Below are positions 1 to 5,289 of a DNA stretch of 5,398 nucleotides, piece after piece; the stretch's first letter is position 1; every line of letters starts with the position of its first letter. This DNA is from JBGTKH01 sp041744735 (GTDB lineage Bacteria; Planctomycetota; Planctomycetia; Pirellulales; Pirellulaceae). The notes under the pieces were generated by a model that did no database searches, was not told the origin of the DNA, and saw only the letters and a list, made by a program, of their open reading frames with translations. Made by a program: the position numbers and the translations under genes. The stretch covers positions 1 through 5,398 of the forward strand of contig JBGTKH010000520.1 in assembly GCA_041744735.1 (NCBI GenBank), read 5' to 3'.

Positions 1-908
1 TTGGGCGCGCCGCCCGGATCGAAGGCGCTGACCACCGGTGCCCAATTCGTGCCATCGGGATGGATGCTCCACACGCCCCACAGAATCGAGTTGCGCAGCC
101 CCTGCGATTCGAGCGAACTGAAGATGATCCGCCCGTCGGTCAGCACCGCCGGATGCAACGCGCCGGCGATATTCAGATGACCGATTTGTTCGATGTTCAA
201 AAACTCTTCGTCCTCCGAGATGCTCTCATCGCGGTCGTCCATCACGAACAGTTGCAGCGTGATCCGCGGATAGCCATTGGGCGGCCGGAAGGCATTGCGG
301 TTGCTGGTGAACACGATCTTGCCGCCGGGCACCGGATACGCGCCCATGTTCATCACGCCGTAGTCAAGATACGTTTTGCCTTGTTCGGACGTGCGATAGT
401 CGGCCGACCAATCGGCCGCGCCCGTGTTAGGAGTGAACCGCTGGTTGGTCAGCCGCACGATCCGGCGCGTCTTGGCGTGAATCTTGAAGATGTCTGCGCC
501 GGTGTGCGCGGGTTGATAAGCGTTGGAACTCTTCAGCGAGTAAATCTGCGTGTAGTAAATCCACTGCCCGTCCAGCGACACGACGGGATCGGTGATCGAG
601 CCGTCGCCGCCCGCCAACAGCAATTCCTCGCTGCCGTCTGGATGCAGCAGCATCAAATCGGCCCCGGGCTCCAGGTACACCGGCTGAGCGATGTCGGTGT
701 AGAACCGCTTATGCACGTCGTCGCCCGCCCGCTGAGCCCGCACGTAGACGATGTCGTAGTCGTACGAGACCGACTTGTCTGTCGAAATGTGCGGCGGACG
801 GACGTTCAGCGTCTCCAAAAACAGCGGCTCCTCAGCCCCTGCCGCATTCGCCAACAAAAACAGTGTTGCGATTACTGTAAACGCCGCCGCCGGGTTTAGA
901 CGTTTCAT
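1..908 (-). CDS. Secreted beta-propeller protein, HzsA-related (hydrazine synthase alpha-like), 3' part outside window
   Basis: The reading frame is open from 908 to the left edge, giving the first 302 residues; the C-terminus is missing. A Sec signal peptide is clear: MKRL, a hydrophobic core, then AAGA before EEPLF (cleavage near residue 25), so the protein is exported. The rest shows propeller-like strands of PD40/TolB type: LMLLHPDG and DPVVSLDGQWIYY (85-120), DIFKIHAKTRRIVRLT (139-154), VPGGKIVFTSNR (193-204), LQLFVMDD (218-225), HPAVLTDGRIIFSS (252-265) and LWGVWSIHPDGTNW (276-289). From memory this pattern matches planctomycete HzsA-related proteins, whose anammox relative has an N-terminal propeller followed by haem c domains. 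No cysteine, and so no CXXCH haem site, occurs in the visible part; any haem domain would lie outside the window. An acidic loop (224-235) interrupts one blade. Two adjacent ATGs exist (911 and 908). GGAAAGGA at 916-923 lies 7 nt from the 908 start and 4 nt from the 911 start, which favours 908. Function is unknown; hydrazine synthesis is not implied. Confidence 0.85.
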   Translation of the reverse strand, partial: MKRLNPAAAFTVIATLFLLANAAGAEEPLFLETLNVRPPHISTDKSVSYDYDIVYVRAQRAGDDVHKRFYTDIAQPVYLEPGADLMLLHPDGSEELLLAGGDGSITDPVVSLDGQWIYYTQIYSLKSSNAYQPAHTGADIFKIHAKTRRIVRLTNQRFTPNTGAADWSADYRTSEQGKTYLDYGVMNMGAYPVPGGKIVFTSNRNAFRPPNGYPRITLQLFVMDDRDESISEDEEFLNIEQIGHLNIAGALHPAVLTDGRIIFSSLESQGLRNSILWGVWSIHPDGTNWAPVVSAFDPGGAP

Positions 909-1075
909 CATCACATCCTTTCCATTGAGTTTTACGAGCGCCTTACGGTCATCGTATGTTCAATTAGTTTCTCAGGTCACAGCCCGTGTTCCAGACCGCT
1001 TCTGGAGAAAGCTGCCATTCCTGTCGAGGGAGCCCGGCGAGGAGGCGGGTGCGCGCCAGTCGCGGTGGGCCGGTC

Positions 1076-1624
1076 TCAGTCGCGCTCCATGAACCCTTGT
1101 TGCGGGTCGAAGTGCTCATAGCTCCGCACACGCCAATGGTCATCTTCTTTATAGAACGTAACGATCACAAACCGCGGGACCGCACGTTCGGACATATAGC
1201 CATCCTTGTCCGTTCCGCTGACGACAACATTGAACTCTGCGACGGCTTTCGGCGGAAAGTGTTTGGGCTCGACGATGATCTGCAGGTTGCGCTTGATGCC
1301 GACGGCCGTCAAGTGATAACGCGGAAACTCACTCGCCGCCCTGTTGCGCACGTCGGTGGAGCCGGAGTAGACGTGGGCCAACACCTTCTGCAAGTCATTG
1401 CTCTCGACGTCGCGAGCGATCTGAAACAACGTCTCGCGCACTTCTTCGCGATCGGTTTTTACGAAACGCTCCACGCCCAACAGCAGCGCCGTCATGATCC
1501 CGGCGGTGATCGCCGTGTACAGCAGTGGCTTGCGGCCGGTCTGCACCCAAGCACCGCCTAGGACAATGACGACAAGCAGTCCCATGATCACGATCAGCAG
1601 CGGGCTCTCGACCAGCCACGTCAT
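1076..1624 (-). CDS. Membrane protein with two N-terminal helices and a soluble, possibly NTF2-like, C-terminal domain
   Basis: This complete 182-residue protein is not a family I can name. Residues 7-28 (SPLLIVIMGLLVVIVLGGAWV region) and 34-51 (LLYTAITAGIMTALLLG) are two membrane segments separated by a short QTGRKP loop, so both the N-terminus and the large C-terminal domain should lie on the same side of the membrane. Residues 55-182 are soluble: a helix (REEVRETLFQIARDVESNDLQKVLAHVY) is followed by alternating strands, among them RNLQIIVEP, VAEFNVVVSGT, RFVIVTFYKED and HWRVRSYEHFDP. One or two helices followed by a curved sheet ending in a W-R-V strand suggests an NTF2/SnoaL-like fold, but that is inference only. 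The start is supported by GAGGTG 5 nt upstream of the ATG, which sits inside a hairpin. The gene lies 76 bp downstream of another small membrane protein gene on the same strand and may be co-transcribed with it; the HzsA-like gene follows after 167 bp. Confidence 0.85.
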   Translation of the reverse strand: MTWLVESPLLIVIMGLLVVIVLGGAWVQTGRKPLLYTAITAGIMTALLLGVERFVKTDREEVRETLFQIARDVESNDLQKVLAHVYSGSTDVRNRAASEFPRYHLTAVGIKRNLQIIVEPKHFPPKAVAEFNVVVSGTDKDGYMSERAVPRFVIVTFYKEDDHWRVRSYEHFDPQQGFMERD

Positions 1625-1627
1625 GGG

Positions 1628-1643
1628 CGCACCTCGCGGTGCG
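1628..1643 (-). promoter_or_regulatory. GNRA-loop hairpin covering the ribosome binding site of the 182-residue gene
   Basis: On the minus strand the leader reads CGCACC-GCGA-GGTGCG, a perfect 6-bp GC-rich stem closed by a GCGA tetraloop of the stable GNRA class. The Shine-Dalgarno-like GAGGTG (1630-1635) falls in the loop end and the 3' arm, and the ATG starts 4 nt beyond the stem. If folded, the hairpin would partly mask ribosome access. Seen: the inverted repeat and its overlap with the ribosome binding site. Inferred: any regulatory effect. It could be a chance GC-rich palindrome. Confidence 0.4.
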
Positions 1644-1655
1644 AATCACCAAGTG

Positions 1656-1685
1656 CCAATGACGCCAATGACCAATGACCAATGC
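1656..1685. repeat. Short tandem repeat, unit CCAATGA
   Basis: There are four units: CCAATGA at 1656-1662, 1665-1671 and 1672-1678, then CCAATGC at 1679-1685. The first two are separated by CG and the others are contiguous. On the minus strand this reads as ATTGGTC-type repeats. It lies in the gap between the two small membrane protein genes, just upstream of the ribosome binding site hairpin. No function can be read from it. It could be a slippage-prone simple repeat or a fragment of a dispersed intergenic repeat. Confidence 0.7.
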
Positions 1686-1700
1686 AATCCATCGAGCAGA

Positions 1701-2051
1701 TCATTGTAGGGACTCTGTGTGTTGAGGGGTCGGTTGCAGTGTTTGGCGATTGGAGAAATGTTGTCGCCAGAAGATGACCCAGGCCACGACCAGTACGCAC
1801 GCCAGGCCGATATAAATCGGCCGCAGCACACGTTTCATTTGGTCGGCTGTGGCCAACTTTGCCGAAGGCTCGTCGCCCAGCGACTGTTGCCACGCACGCT
1901 CACGTCCGGCGGCCTTGTTGTGGTCTTGAGCCATCATTTCCGCCAGCTTCGGCTCGGCCAACACCAGCATTGCCAGCGCCGCCGTGCAGAATAGGTAGAC
2001 CCAGTACCACGGGTTTTCAGCCAGCGATTTGCGAGACGTTGCGTCGGGCAT
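1701..2051 (-). CDS. Small two-helix membrane protein of unknown function
   Basis: This protein has 116 residues starting at MPDATSRKSL. It has two hydrophobic segments, about residues 15-34 (WYWVYLFCTAALAMLVLAEP region) and 76-96 (VLRPIYIGLACVLVVAWVIFW). A charged, mostly helical stretch of about 40 residues (KLAEMMAQDHNKAAGRERAWQQSLGDEPSAKLATADQMKR) joins them, and the Q/T/P-rich tail looks disordered. The hairpin topology puts both ends on the same side of the membrane. The frame could begin 24 codons further upstream at 2123, but that extension would be encoded by one copy of the palindromic intergenic repeat (2064-2087) and reads as low-complexity spill-over, so I chose 2051. No good Shine-Dalgarno precedes 2051, which weakens the start call. 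The gene lies 170 bp downstream of eno, with the repeat element in between, and 76 bp upstream of the 182-residue membrane protein gene, a likely co-transcribed partner. I do not recognise the family. Confidence 0.75.
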   Translation of the reverse strand: MPDATSRKSLAENPWYWVYLFCTAALAMLVLAEPKLAEMMAQDHNKAAGRERAWQQSLGDEPSAKLATADQMKRVLRPIYIGLACVLVVAWVIFWRQHFSNRQTLQPTPQHTESLQ

Positions 2052-2063
2052 AGTTTGGAAAAA

Positions 2064-2087
2064 GTAGGACGGATTGCCAATCCGTCC
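2064..2087 (+). repeat. Palindromic repeat, left copy
   Basis: GTA is followed by a 9-bp inverted repeat: GGACGGATT (2067-2075), centre GCC (2076-2078), AATCCGTCC (2079-2087). It lies 12 bp upstream of the start codon of the 116-residue membrane protein gene, so it falls in that gene's leader RNA and could fold there. Confidence 0.8.
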
Positions 2088-2162
2088 GTGAATTCTCGAT
2101 ACGCAACTGAGCACGTTGAACATTTCCGGATTGCCCGGCCAGTGATAATTAGTCGCAGTGCT

Positions 2163-2180
2163 GCGCTAGATACCTAGTGC
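2163..2180 (+). repeat. Imperfect hairpin inside the repeat element core
   Basis: GCGCTAG (2163-2169) and CTAGTGC (2174-2180) can pair around ATAC, with six Watson-Crick pairs and one G-T wobble on the plus strand. It sits between the centre of the element and its right palindrome and has no U-run, so it is not an obvious terminator. Confidence 0.4.
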
Positions 2181-2186
2181 CGCAAT

Positions 2187-2210
2187 GGACGGATTGGCAA
2201 TCCGTCCTAC
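2187..2210 (-). repeat. Palindromic repeat, right copy (inverted)
   Basis: This is the exact reverse complement of 2064-2087: GGACGGATT (2187-2195), centre GGC (2196-2198), AATCCGTCC (2199-2207), then TAC. It begins 11 bp beyond the eno stop codon, so eno transcripts would carry this 9-bp stem in their 3' region. There is no T-run after it on the minus strand, so a role as an mRNA-end stabiliser is more plausible than intrinsic termination. Confidence 0.8.
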
Positions 2211-2221
2211 AGTTCTGACGG

Positions 2222-3499
2222 TTACCACTTGGGAAATAGCGGCCCACCATACAGCGCGCCGTCTTCCAATTCTTCTTCAATCCGCAGTAATTGGTTGTAC
2301 TTTGCCATGCGGTCGCTGCGCGAGGCCGAGCCAGTCTTGATCTGGCCGGTGCTCATCCCTACGGCCAGGTCGGCGATCGTGGCGTCTTCGGTTTCGCCGC
2401 TGCGGTGACTGGCGATGCTGCTGTAACCGTGTCGCGCGGCAAGCTGAATCGCCGCGATGGTTTCGGTCAGCGTGCCGATTTGATTCACTTTGATCAAGAT
2501 GCTGTTGGCCACGCCCTCGCCGATGCCGCGCTGCAAGCGTTCGGTATTGGTCACGAACAGATCGTCGCCCACCAACTGCACTCGGTCGCCCAGCCGCTCG
2601 GTCAGCAGCTTCCAGCCTTCCCAATCATCTTCGCTGCAGCCGTCTTCGATCGAGCAGATGGGGTACTTGTCGGCCCAGTCGGCCAGGAAATCGACCATGC
2701 CGCCGGACGAGAGATGTTTGCCGTCGATTGTGTACGTGCCTTTGGCCTTGTCGAACAATTCCGTCGCAGCCACGTCCAGCGCGATCCGCACTTGACCGCC
2801 TGCTTCGTAGCCAGCCTGCTCGATGGCTTCCATGATCAGATCGAGCGCTTCGACGTTGCTGCCCAAGTCGGGCGCGAAGCCCCCCTCGTCGCCGACCGCG
2901 GTGTTTAGCTTCTTTTCCTTCAGCACCTTCTTCAAATGATGAAAGATCTCGGTGCCGCAGCGCAGCGCGTCGCTGAATCGCTGGAAGCCCAGCGGCATGA
3001 CCATGAACTCTTGCACGTCCACTGAATTGTCGGCGTGTTGACCGCCATTGATGATATTCATCATGGGGGCCGGCAGCAGGTTCGCGCCGACGCCGCCCAA
3101 GTAACGATACAGCGGCTGCTGAGTGCAATTCGCCGCGGCCTTTGCCACGGCCAGCGACACGCCCAGAATCGCGTTGGCTCCCAGGTTCTTCTTGTTCGGC
3201 GTGGCGTCCAGTTCGATCATGCGCTGGTCGATGCCGATCTGGTCCAGGGCATCCCAGCCCAGCAGGGCTTCGGCGATCGTGGTGTTCACGTTCTTCACCG
3301 CGTGCGTGACGCCCTTGCCCATATACGACTTGGTATCGCCGTCGCGCAGCTCCCAGGCTTCGTGGGCCCCCGTGCTGGCTCCGCTAGGCACCGCGGCGCG
3401 GCCAAACGAACCGTCGGCCAGAGCCACTTCGACCTCGACCGTGGGATTGCCGCGACTGTCCAAAATCTGCCGACTGTGAATAGCTGCGATGGAACTCAT
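2222..3499 (-). CDS. eno: Enolase (phosphopyruvate hydratase)
   Basis: Enolase reversibly dehydrates 2-phosphoglycerate to phosphoenolpyruvate in glycolysis and gluconeogenesis, as a cytoplasmic Mg2+-dependent enzyme. The 425-residue length is normal for bacterial enolases. The N-terminal capping domain begins SSIAAIHSRQILDSRGNPTVEVEV and carries the mobile SGASTG loop (39-44). The barrel domain holds the active site: H155 in GGQHADNS, E205 in GDEGGFAP, metal ligands D242 (ALDVAATE), E285 (SIEDG) and D312 (GDDLFVTN), the catalytic base K337 (LIKVNQIGT), and H365-R366-S367 in the ASHRSGETED substrate loop. The C-terminus QIKTGSASRSDRMAKYNQLLRIEEEL is typical. Nothing essential is missing. The ATG at 3499 matches the usual family start; the leader has only a weak purine stretch (AGGAAAGAGA). 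The gene is divergent from ribE. Downstream genes on the same strand start 170 bp away, beyond the palindromic repeat. Confidence 0.98.
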   Translation of the reverse strand: MSSIAAIHSRQILDSRGNPTVEVEVALADGSFGRAAVPSGASTGAHEAWELRDGDTKSYMGKGVTHAVKNVNTTIAEALLGWDALDQIGIDQRMIELDATPNKKNLGANAILGVSLAVAKAAANCTQQPLYRYLGGVGANLLPAPMMNIINGGQHADNSVDVQEFMVMPLGFQRFSDALRCGTEIFHHLKKVLKEKKLNTAVGDEGGFAPDLGSNVEALDLIMEAIEQAGYEAGGQVRIALDVAATELFDKAKGTYTIDGKHLSSGGMVDFLADWADKYPICSIEDGCSEDDWEGWKLLTERLGDRVQLVGDDLFVTNTERLQRGIGEGVANSILIKVNQIGTLTETIAAIQLAARHGYSSIASHRSGETEDATIADLAVGMSTGQIKTGSASRSDRMAKYNQLLRIEEELEDGALYGGPLFPKW

Positions 3500-3672
3500 G
3501 ACGGGTCTCTTTCCTATCTAAGTGTTGGAGGCTTTGGTTTGCCCATTGTGGCGGATTCCCGCCGGATTGACCAGCCGTCACAGCACATTGCGTGGGCTGA
3601 TGGTCGGGTCTACATTGCACCTTTGCATGGCCGACACAAAGGCGGGCTTTGGCCGTTGACCGAGGACAGTTC
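3500..3672. promoter_or_regulatory. Divergent intergenic region between eno and ribE
   Basis: Both genes point away from this 173-bp stretch, so promoters for both should lie here, but I cannot place either with confidence. Two small inverted repeats are visible. One is GGCGG-ATTC-CCGCC at 3550-3563. The other is CAAAG-GCGGG-CTTTG at 3637-3651, which ends 11 bp before the ribE ribosome binding site. I see no conserved FMN riboswitch (RFN element) blocks ahead of ribE. The region is less GC-rich than the flanking genes near eno (3516-3549). Confidence 0.5.
3662..3666 (+). promoter_or_regulatory. Ribosome binding site fixing the ribE start
   Basis: GAGGA lies 6 nt before the ATG at 3673. This supports starting at MFTGLVQ rather than at the in-frame ATG at 3649, which would add eight residues absent from the family. 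Confidence 0.75.
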
Positions 3673-4266
3673 ATGTTCACCGGGTTAGTACAAACACTCG
3701 GCCAAGTTGAGCAGCTTCAGCAGCAGCCTCCGGGGGTGCGGTTGGTGATTCGCGCCGAGAGCATTGCGGCGGAAGCGAAGATCGGCGACAGCGTGGCGGT
3801 CAACGGCTGTTGTCTAACGGTGGTGGCCGTGGACGCGGAAACAATCGCCTTCGACGCGGGGGCCGAAACGCTGAGCCGCACGAATCTGGGAAAACTGACC
3901 ACCGGCAGCCGAGTGAATCTAGAACGCTCGTTGAAAGTGGGCGACCAACTCGGCGGTCATTTTGTCACAGGACACATCGACGCCATCGGCTGGCTCGATC
4001 AGCGGCAAGACGATGCGGACTGGTCTACGTTTTGGTTTCGGACGCCGCCGCAGCTTACTCGGCAAATGGTCAGCAAAGGCTCGATCGCCGTCGATGGCGT
4101 CAGCCTGACGCTGGTCGAAGTCGAGGCCGATCGATTTAGCGTCGCCCTCATCCCACACACGCTGCAAGTCACCACGCTCGGCCGCCTACGCTTGGGCGAC
4201 GCGGTCAATCTGGAAACCGACGTCCTGGCCAAGTACGTCGAGAAGTCGCTGGGCGTCGCGCGATAG
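3673..4266 (+). CDS. ribE: Riboflavin synthase, alpha subunit type
   Basis: This enzyme dismutates two molecules of 6,7-dimethyl-8-ribityllumazine to riboflavin and the pyrimidinedione precursor, the last step of riboflavin synthesis, in the cytoplasm as a trimer. The 197-residue protein has the two tandem lumazine-binding barrels of the family. Repeat 1 (1-95) starts with the signature MFTGLV and has GDSVAVNGCCLTV (38-50). Repeat 2 (about 98-192) has TGHIDAIG (99-106), GSIAVDGVSLTLV (136-148) and IPHTLQVTTLG (160-170). Its end, VNLETDVLAKYVEKSL, is the usual C-terminal trimerisation helix region. Cys46/47, His101, Ser144 and Asp183 occupy positions corresponding to the ligand-contacting residues of known enzymes (alignment by eye). 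The start is set by the family N-terminus and by GAGGA 6 nt upstream. No other rib gene is nearby, so it is not in a riboflavin operon here. The gene is also called ribC in some species. Confidence 0.97.
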   Translation: MFTGLVQTLGQVEQLQQQPPGVRLVIRAESIAAEAKIGDSVAVNGCCLTVVAVDAETIAFDAGAETLSRTNLGKLTTGSRVNLERSLKVGDQLGGHFVTGHIDAIGWLDQRQDDADWSTFWFRTPPQLTRQMVSKGSIAVDGVSLTLVEVEADRFSVALIPHTLQVTTLGRLRLGDAVNLETDVLAKYVEKSLGVAR

Positions 4267-4338
4267 AATAGGCGCCCCAAGCCGCCGTAACGTGTACAAG
4301 CAAAGAATTAGGAAACGGTCATTTTCAGGAGAAGCGAC

Positions 4339-5193
4339 ATGAACAGATTATTTCTTGGCGTCGTGTTCGTCGCGCTTGCGTGCTCGAATGTCCGTCTGCT
4401 GGCCGACGAGTACGGCACAGCGGACGAGGCGTATGCCGCGGGGGCCAAATTGCACCGGGCGCAGGACTATGCGGCCAGCCAAGTGCCGTTTGAAGCGGCG
4501 CTGAAGTTGGCTCCCGATGACGAATACAAATTGAAAGTCTATCAGGCGCTGGTTCCTGCGTACCGCCTGCTGCCCGAGATCGACAAGATGTTGGTAGCCG
4601 GCGAGTTCATCATTCGTCACAGCCCGCAGAAGGCCGCCCGTTCGTTGAACAGCAGTTCGTTGGCGTCGTTCCTCTTTCAACGCGGCAAGTTAGACGTTGC
4701 GATCGAGCGATACGAAGCGCGGCTCAAGGACGACCCGAAGGATTTGGCCGCGCTGGGCGTGTTGTCGGTGATCTACTTGCGACTGCAACGCAACGCCGAG
4801 CGCTCCGAGCCGATCGCGGACAGCCTGAACGCCGTCAACCGAGAAGTGGCGCAGCGGCTGGCCATGAAACATGAACAGGCCGCACTGGCCGCTCCACAAT
4901 TGTGTGCCTGGTACTTGAAAGAGGCCGCCGTCGCCTGGCTCGAAGCCGAACAACCCGACAAGGCCCTCGCCGCCGCCAAAAAATCCGCCGCCAGTCCGCC
5001 CGAACAGCGATCCGAGATCCTCACCCATTTCTGGCACGCCGCGCTGGGCGACGTCTTCCTGCAAACCGGCGAACCGAATTTGGCCATCCCGCAACTTGAA
5101 GCCGCCATTGCCAACACCAACGTCGAGGGCTACCGGGGTGCCTGCCAACTCAAACTAGAACAAGCCCGCGCCGCCAGTGCGAACCAACAATGA
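4339..5193 (+). CDS. Secreted TPR-repeat protein
   Basis: The 284-residue protein has an N-terminal export signal (MNRLFLGVVFVALACSNVRLLA, probable cleavage before DEYG near residue 22). A cysteine at residue 15 follows ALA, but ALAC is a poor lipobox, so lipid attachment is doubtful. The mature part is almost wholly helical, with about six tetratricopeptide-like units: 28-61 (AYAAGAKLHRAQDYAASQVPFEAALKLAPD), 63-97, 100-134 (LASFLFQRGKLDVAIERYEARLKDDPKD), 136-169, 184-220 (AVAWLEAEQPDKALAAAKKS) and 228-261 (ALGDVFLQTGEPNLAIPQLEAAI). The first, third and last fit the TPR consensus well and the others are degenerate. TPR arrays bind peptides or partner proteins, but the partner cannot be read here. 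AGGAG at 4327-4331, 7 nt upstream, supports the start. It begins 72 bp after ribE on the same strand, with no terminator seen between them, so read-through is possible although a functional link is not apparent. Confidence 0.92.
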   Translation: MNRLFLGVVFVALACSNVRLLADEYGTADEAYAAGAKLHRAQDYAASQVPFEAALKLAPDDEYKLKVYQALVPAYRLLPEIDKMLVAGEFIIRHSPQKAARSLNSSSLASFLFQRGKLDVAIERYEARLKDDPKDLAALGVLSVIYLRLQRNAERSEPIADSLNAVNREVAQRLAMKHEQAALAAPQLCAWYLKEAAVAWLEAEQPDKALAAAKKSAASPPEQRSEILTHFWHAALGDVFLQTGEPNLAIPQLEAAIANTNVEGYRGACQLKLEQARAASANQQ

Positions 5194-5266
5194 ACGACCG
5201 ATTCACGCCCGCAAAACCTTGTCGGCAGTCATGATTTGACGTCGATCGTGGTCTCGCACAGTCATT

Positions 5267-5289
5267 TTCGCCACGGCCGCCGTGGCGAA
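5267..5289. repeat. Perfect palindrome, 10-bp stem with 3-nt centre
   Basis: TTCGCCACGG (5267-5276) and CCGTGGCGAA (5280-5289) are exact reverse complements around CCG. It starts 73 bp after the TPR gene stop. Neither strand has a T-run after the stem (CACTATGG on the plus strand, AATGACTG on the minus strand), so it is not a classic intrinsic terminator, though it could stabilise a 3' end. Its design, a perfect stem with an asymmetric GC trinucleotide centre, resembles the repeat downstream of eno, which hints at a second REP-like family. Confidence 0.7.

Larger units (their letters stand above)
2064..2210. mobile_element. REPIN/MITE-like element: two inverted copies of a 24-nt palindromic repeat around a 99-bp core
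   Basis: The 24-nt sequence at 2064-2087 is the exact reverse complement of 2187-2210, so the pair forms 24-bp terminal inverted repeats around 2088-2186. Each copy is itself a palindrome: GGACGGATT, three bases (GCC or GGC), then AATCCGTCC, with GTA at the outer end. Two palindromic units in opposite orientation is the arrangement of REPINs, which REP-associated tyrosine (Y1) transposases move in trans in other bacteria. The core has no open reading frame of its own. It contains a further partial match, CGGATTGCC (2127-2135), and an imperfect hairpin (2163-2180). I see no target-site duplication and no transposase in the window. Mobility is inferred from structure alone. Confidence 0.5.

Noticed and set aside
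60..899. Long plus-strand open frame of 279 codons
   Set aside because: It lies opposite the HzsA-like gene. Its Arg/His/Val-rich translation has no domain pattern, whereas the minus frame has a signal peptide and propeller motifs.
2187..2210. Intrinsic terminator of eno
   Set aside because: The stem is good, but no T-run follows on the minus strand, and the exact inverted copy at 2064-2087 is better explained as a repeat element.
2291..2908. Plus-strand open frame of 205 codons, and 3035-3688 of 217 codons
   Set aside because: Both are antisense shadows of the enolase gene in GC-rich DNA, and their translations lack recognisable features.
3588..3616. Possible sigma70 promoter for ribE: TTGCGT, 17-nt spacer, TACATT
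   Set aside because: The spacing is right, but the boxes match consensus at only about 3/6 and 4/6, which is expected by chance in this much DNA.
3500..3672. FMN riboswitch ahead of ribE
   Set aside because: None of the conserved RFN blocks is visible in the leader, and the small hairpins there do not form the multi-branched RFN fold.
4348..4383. Lipoprotein signal in the TPR protein (ALAC)
   Set aside because: The residues before the cysteine (A-L-A) do not fit the L-[AS]-[GA] lipobox. An ordinary signal peptide cut after LLA is at least as likely.
4690..5148. Minus-strand open frames across the TPR gene
   Set aside because: They are Gly/Val/Arg-rich antisense shadows. The plus frame has a signal peptide, a good ribosome binding site and TPR units.
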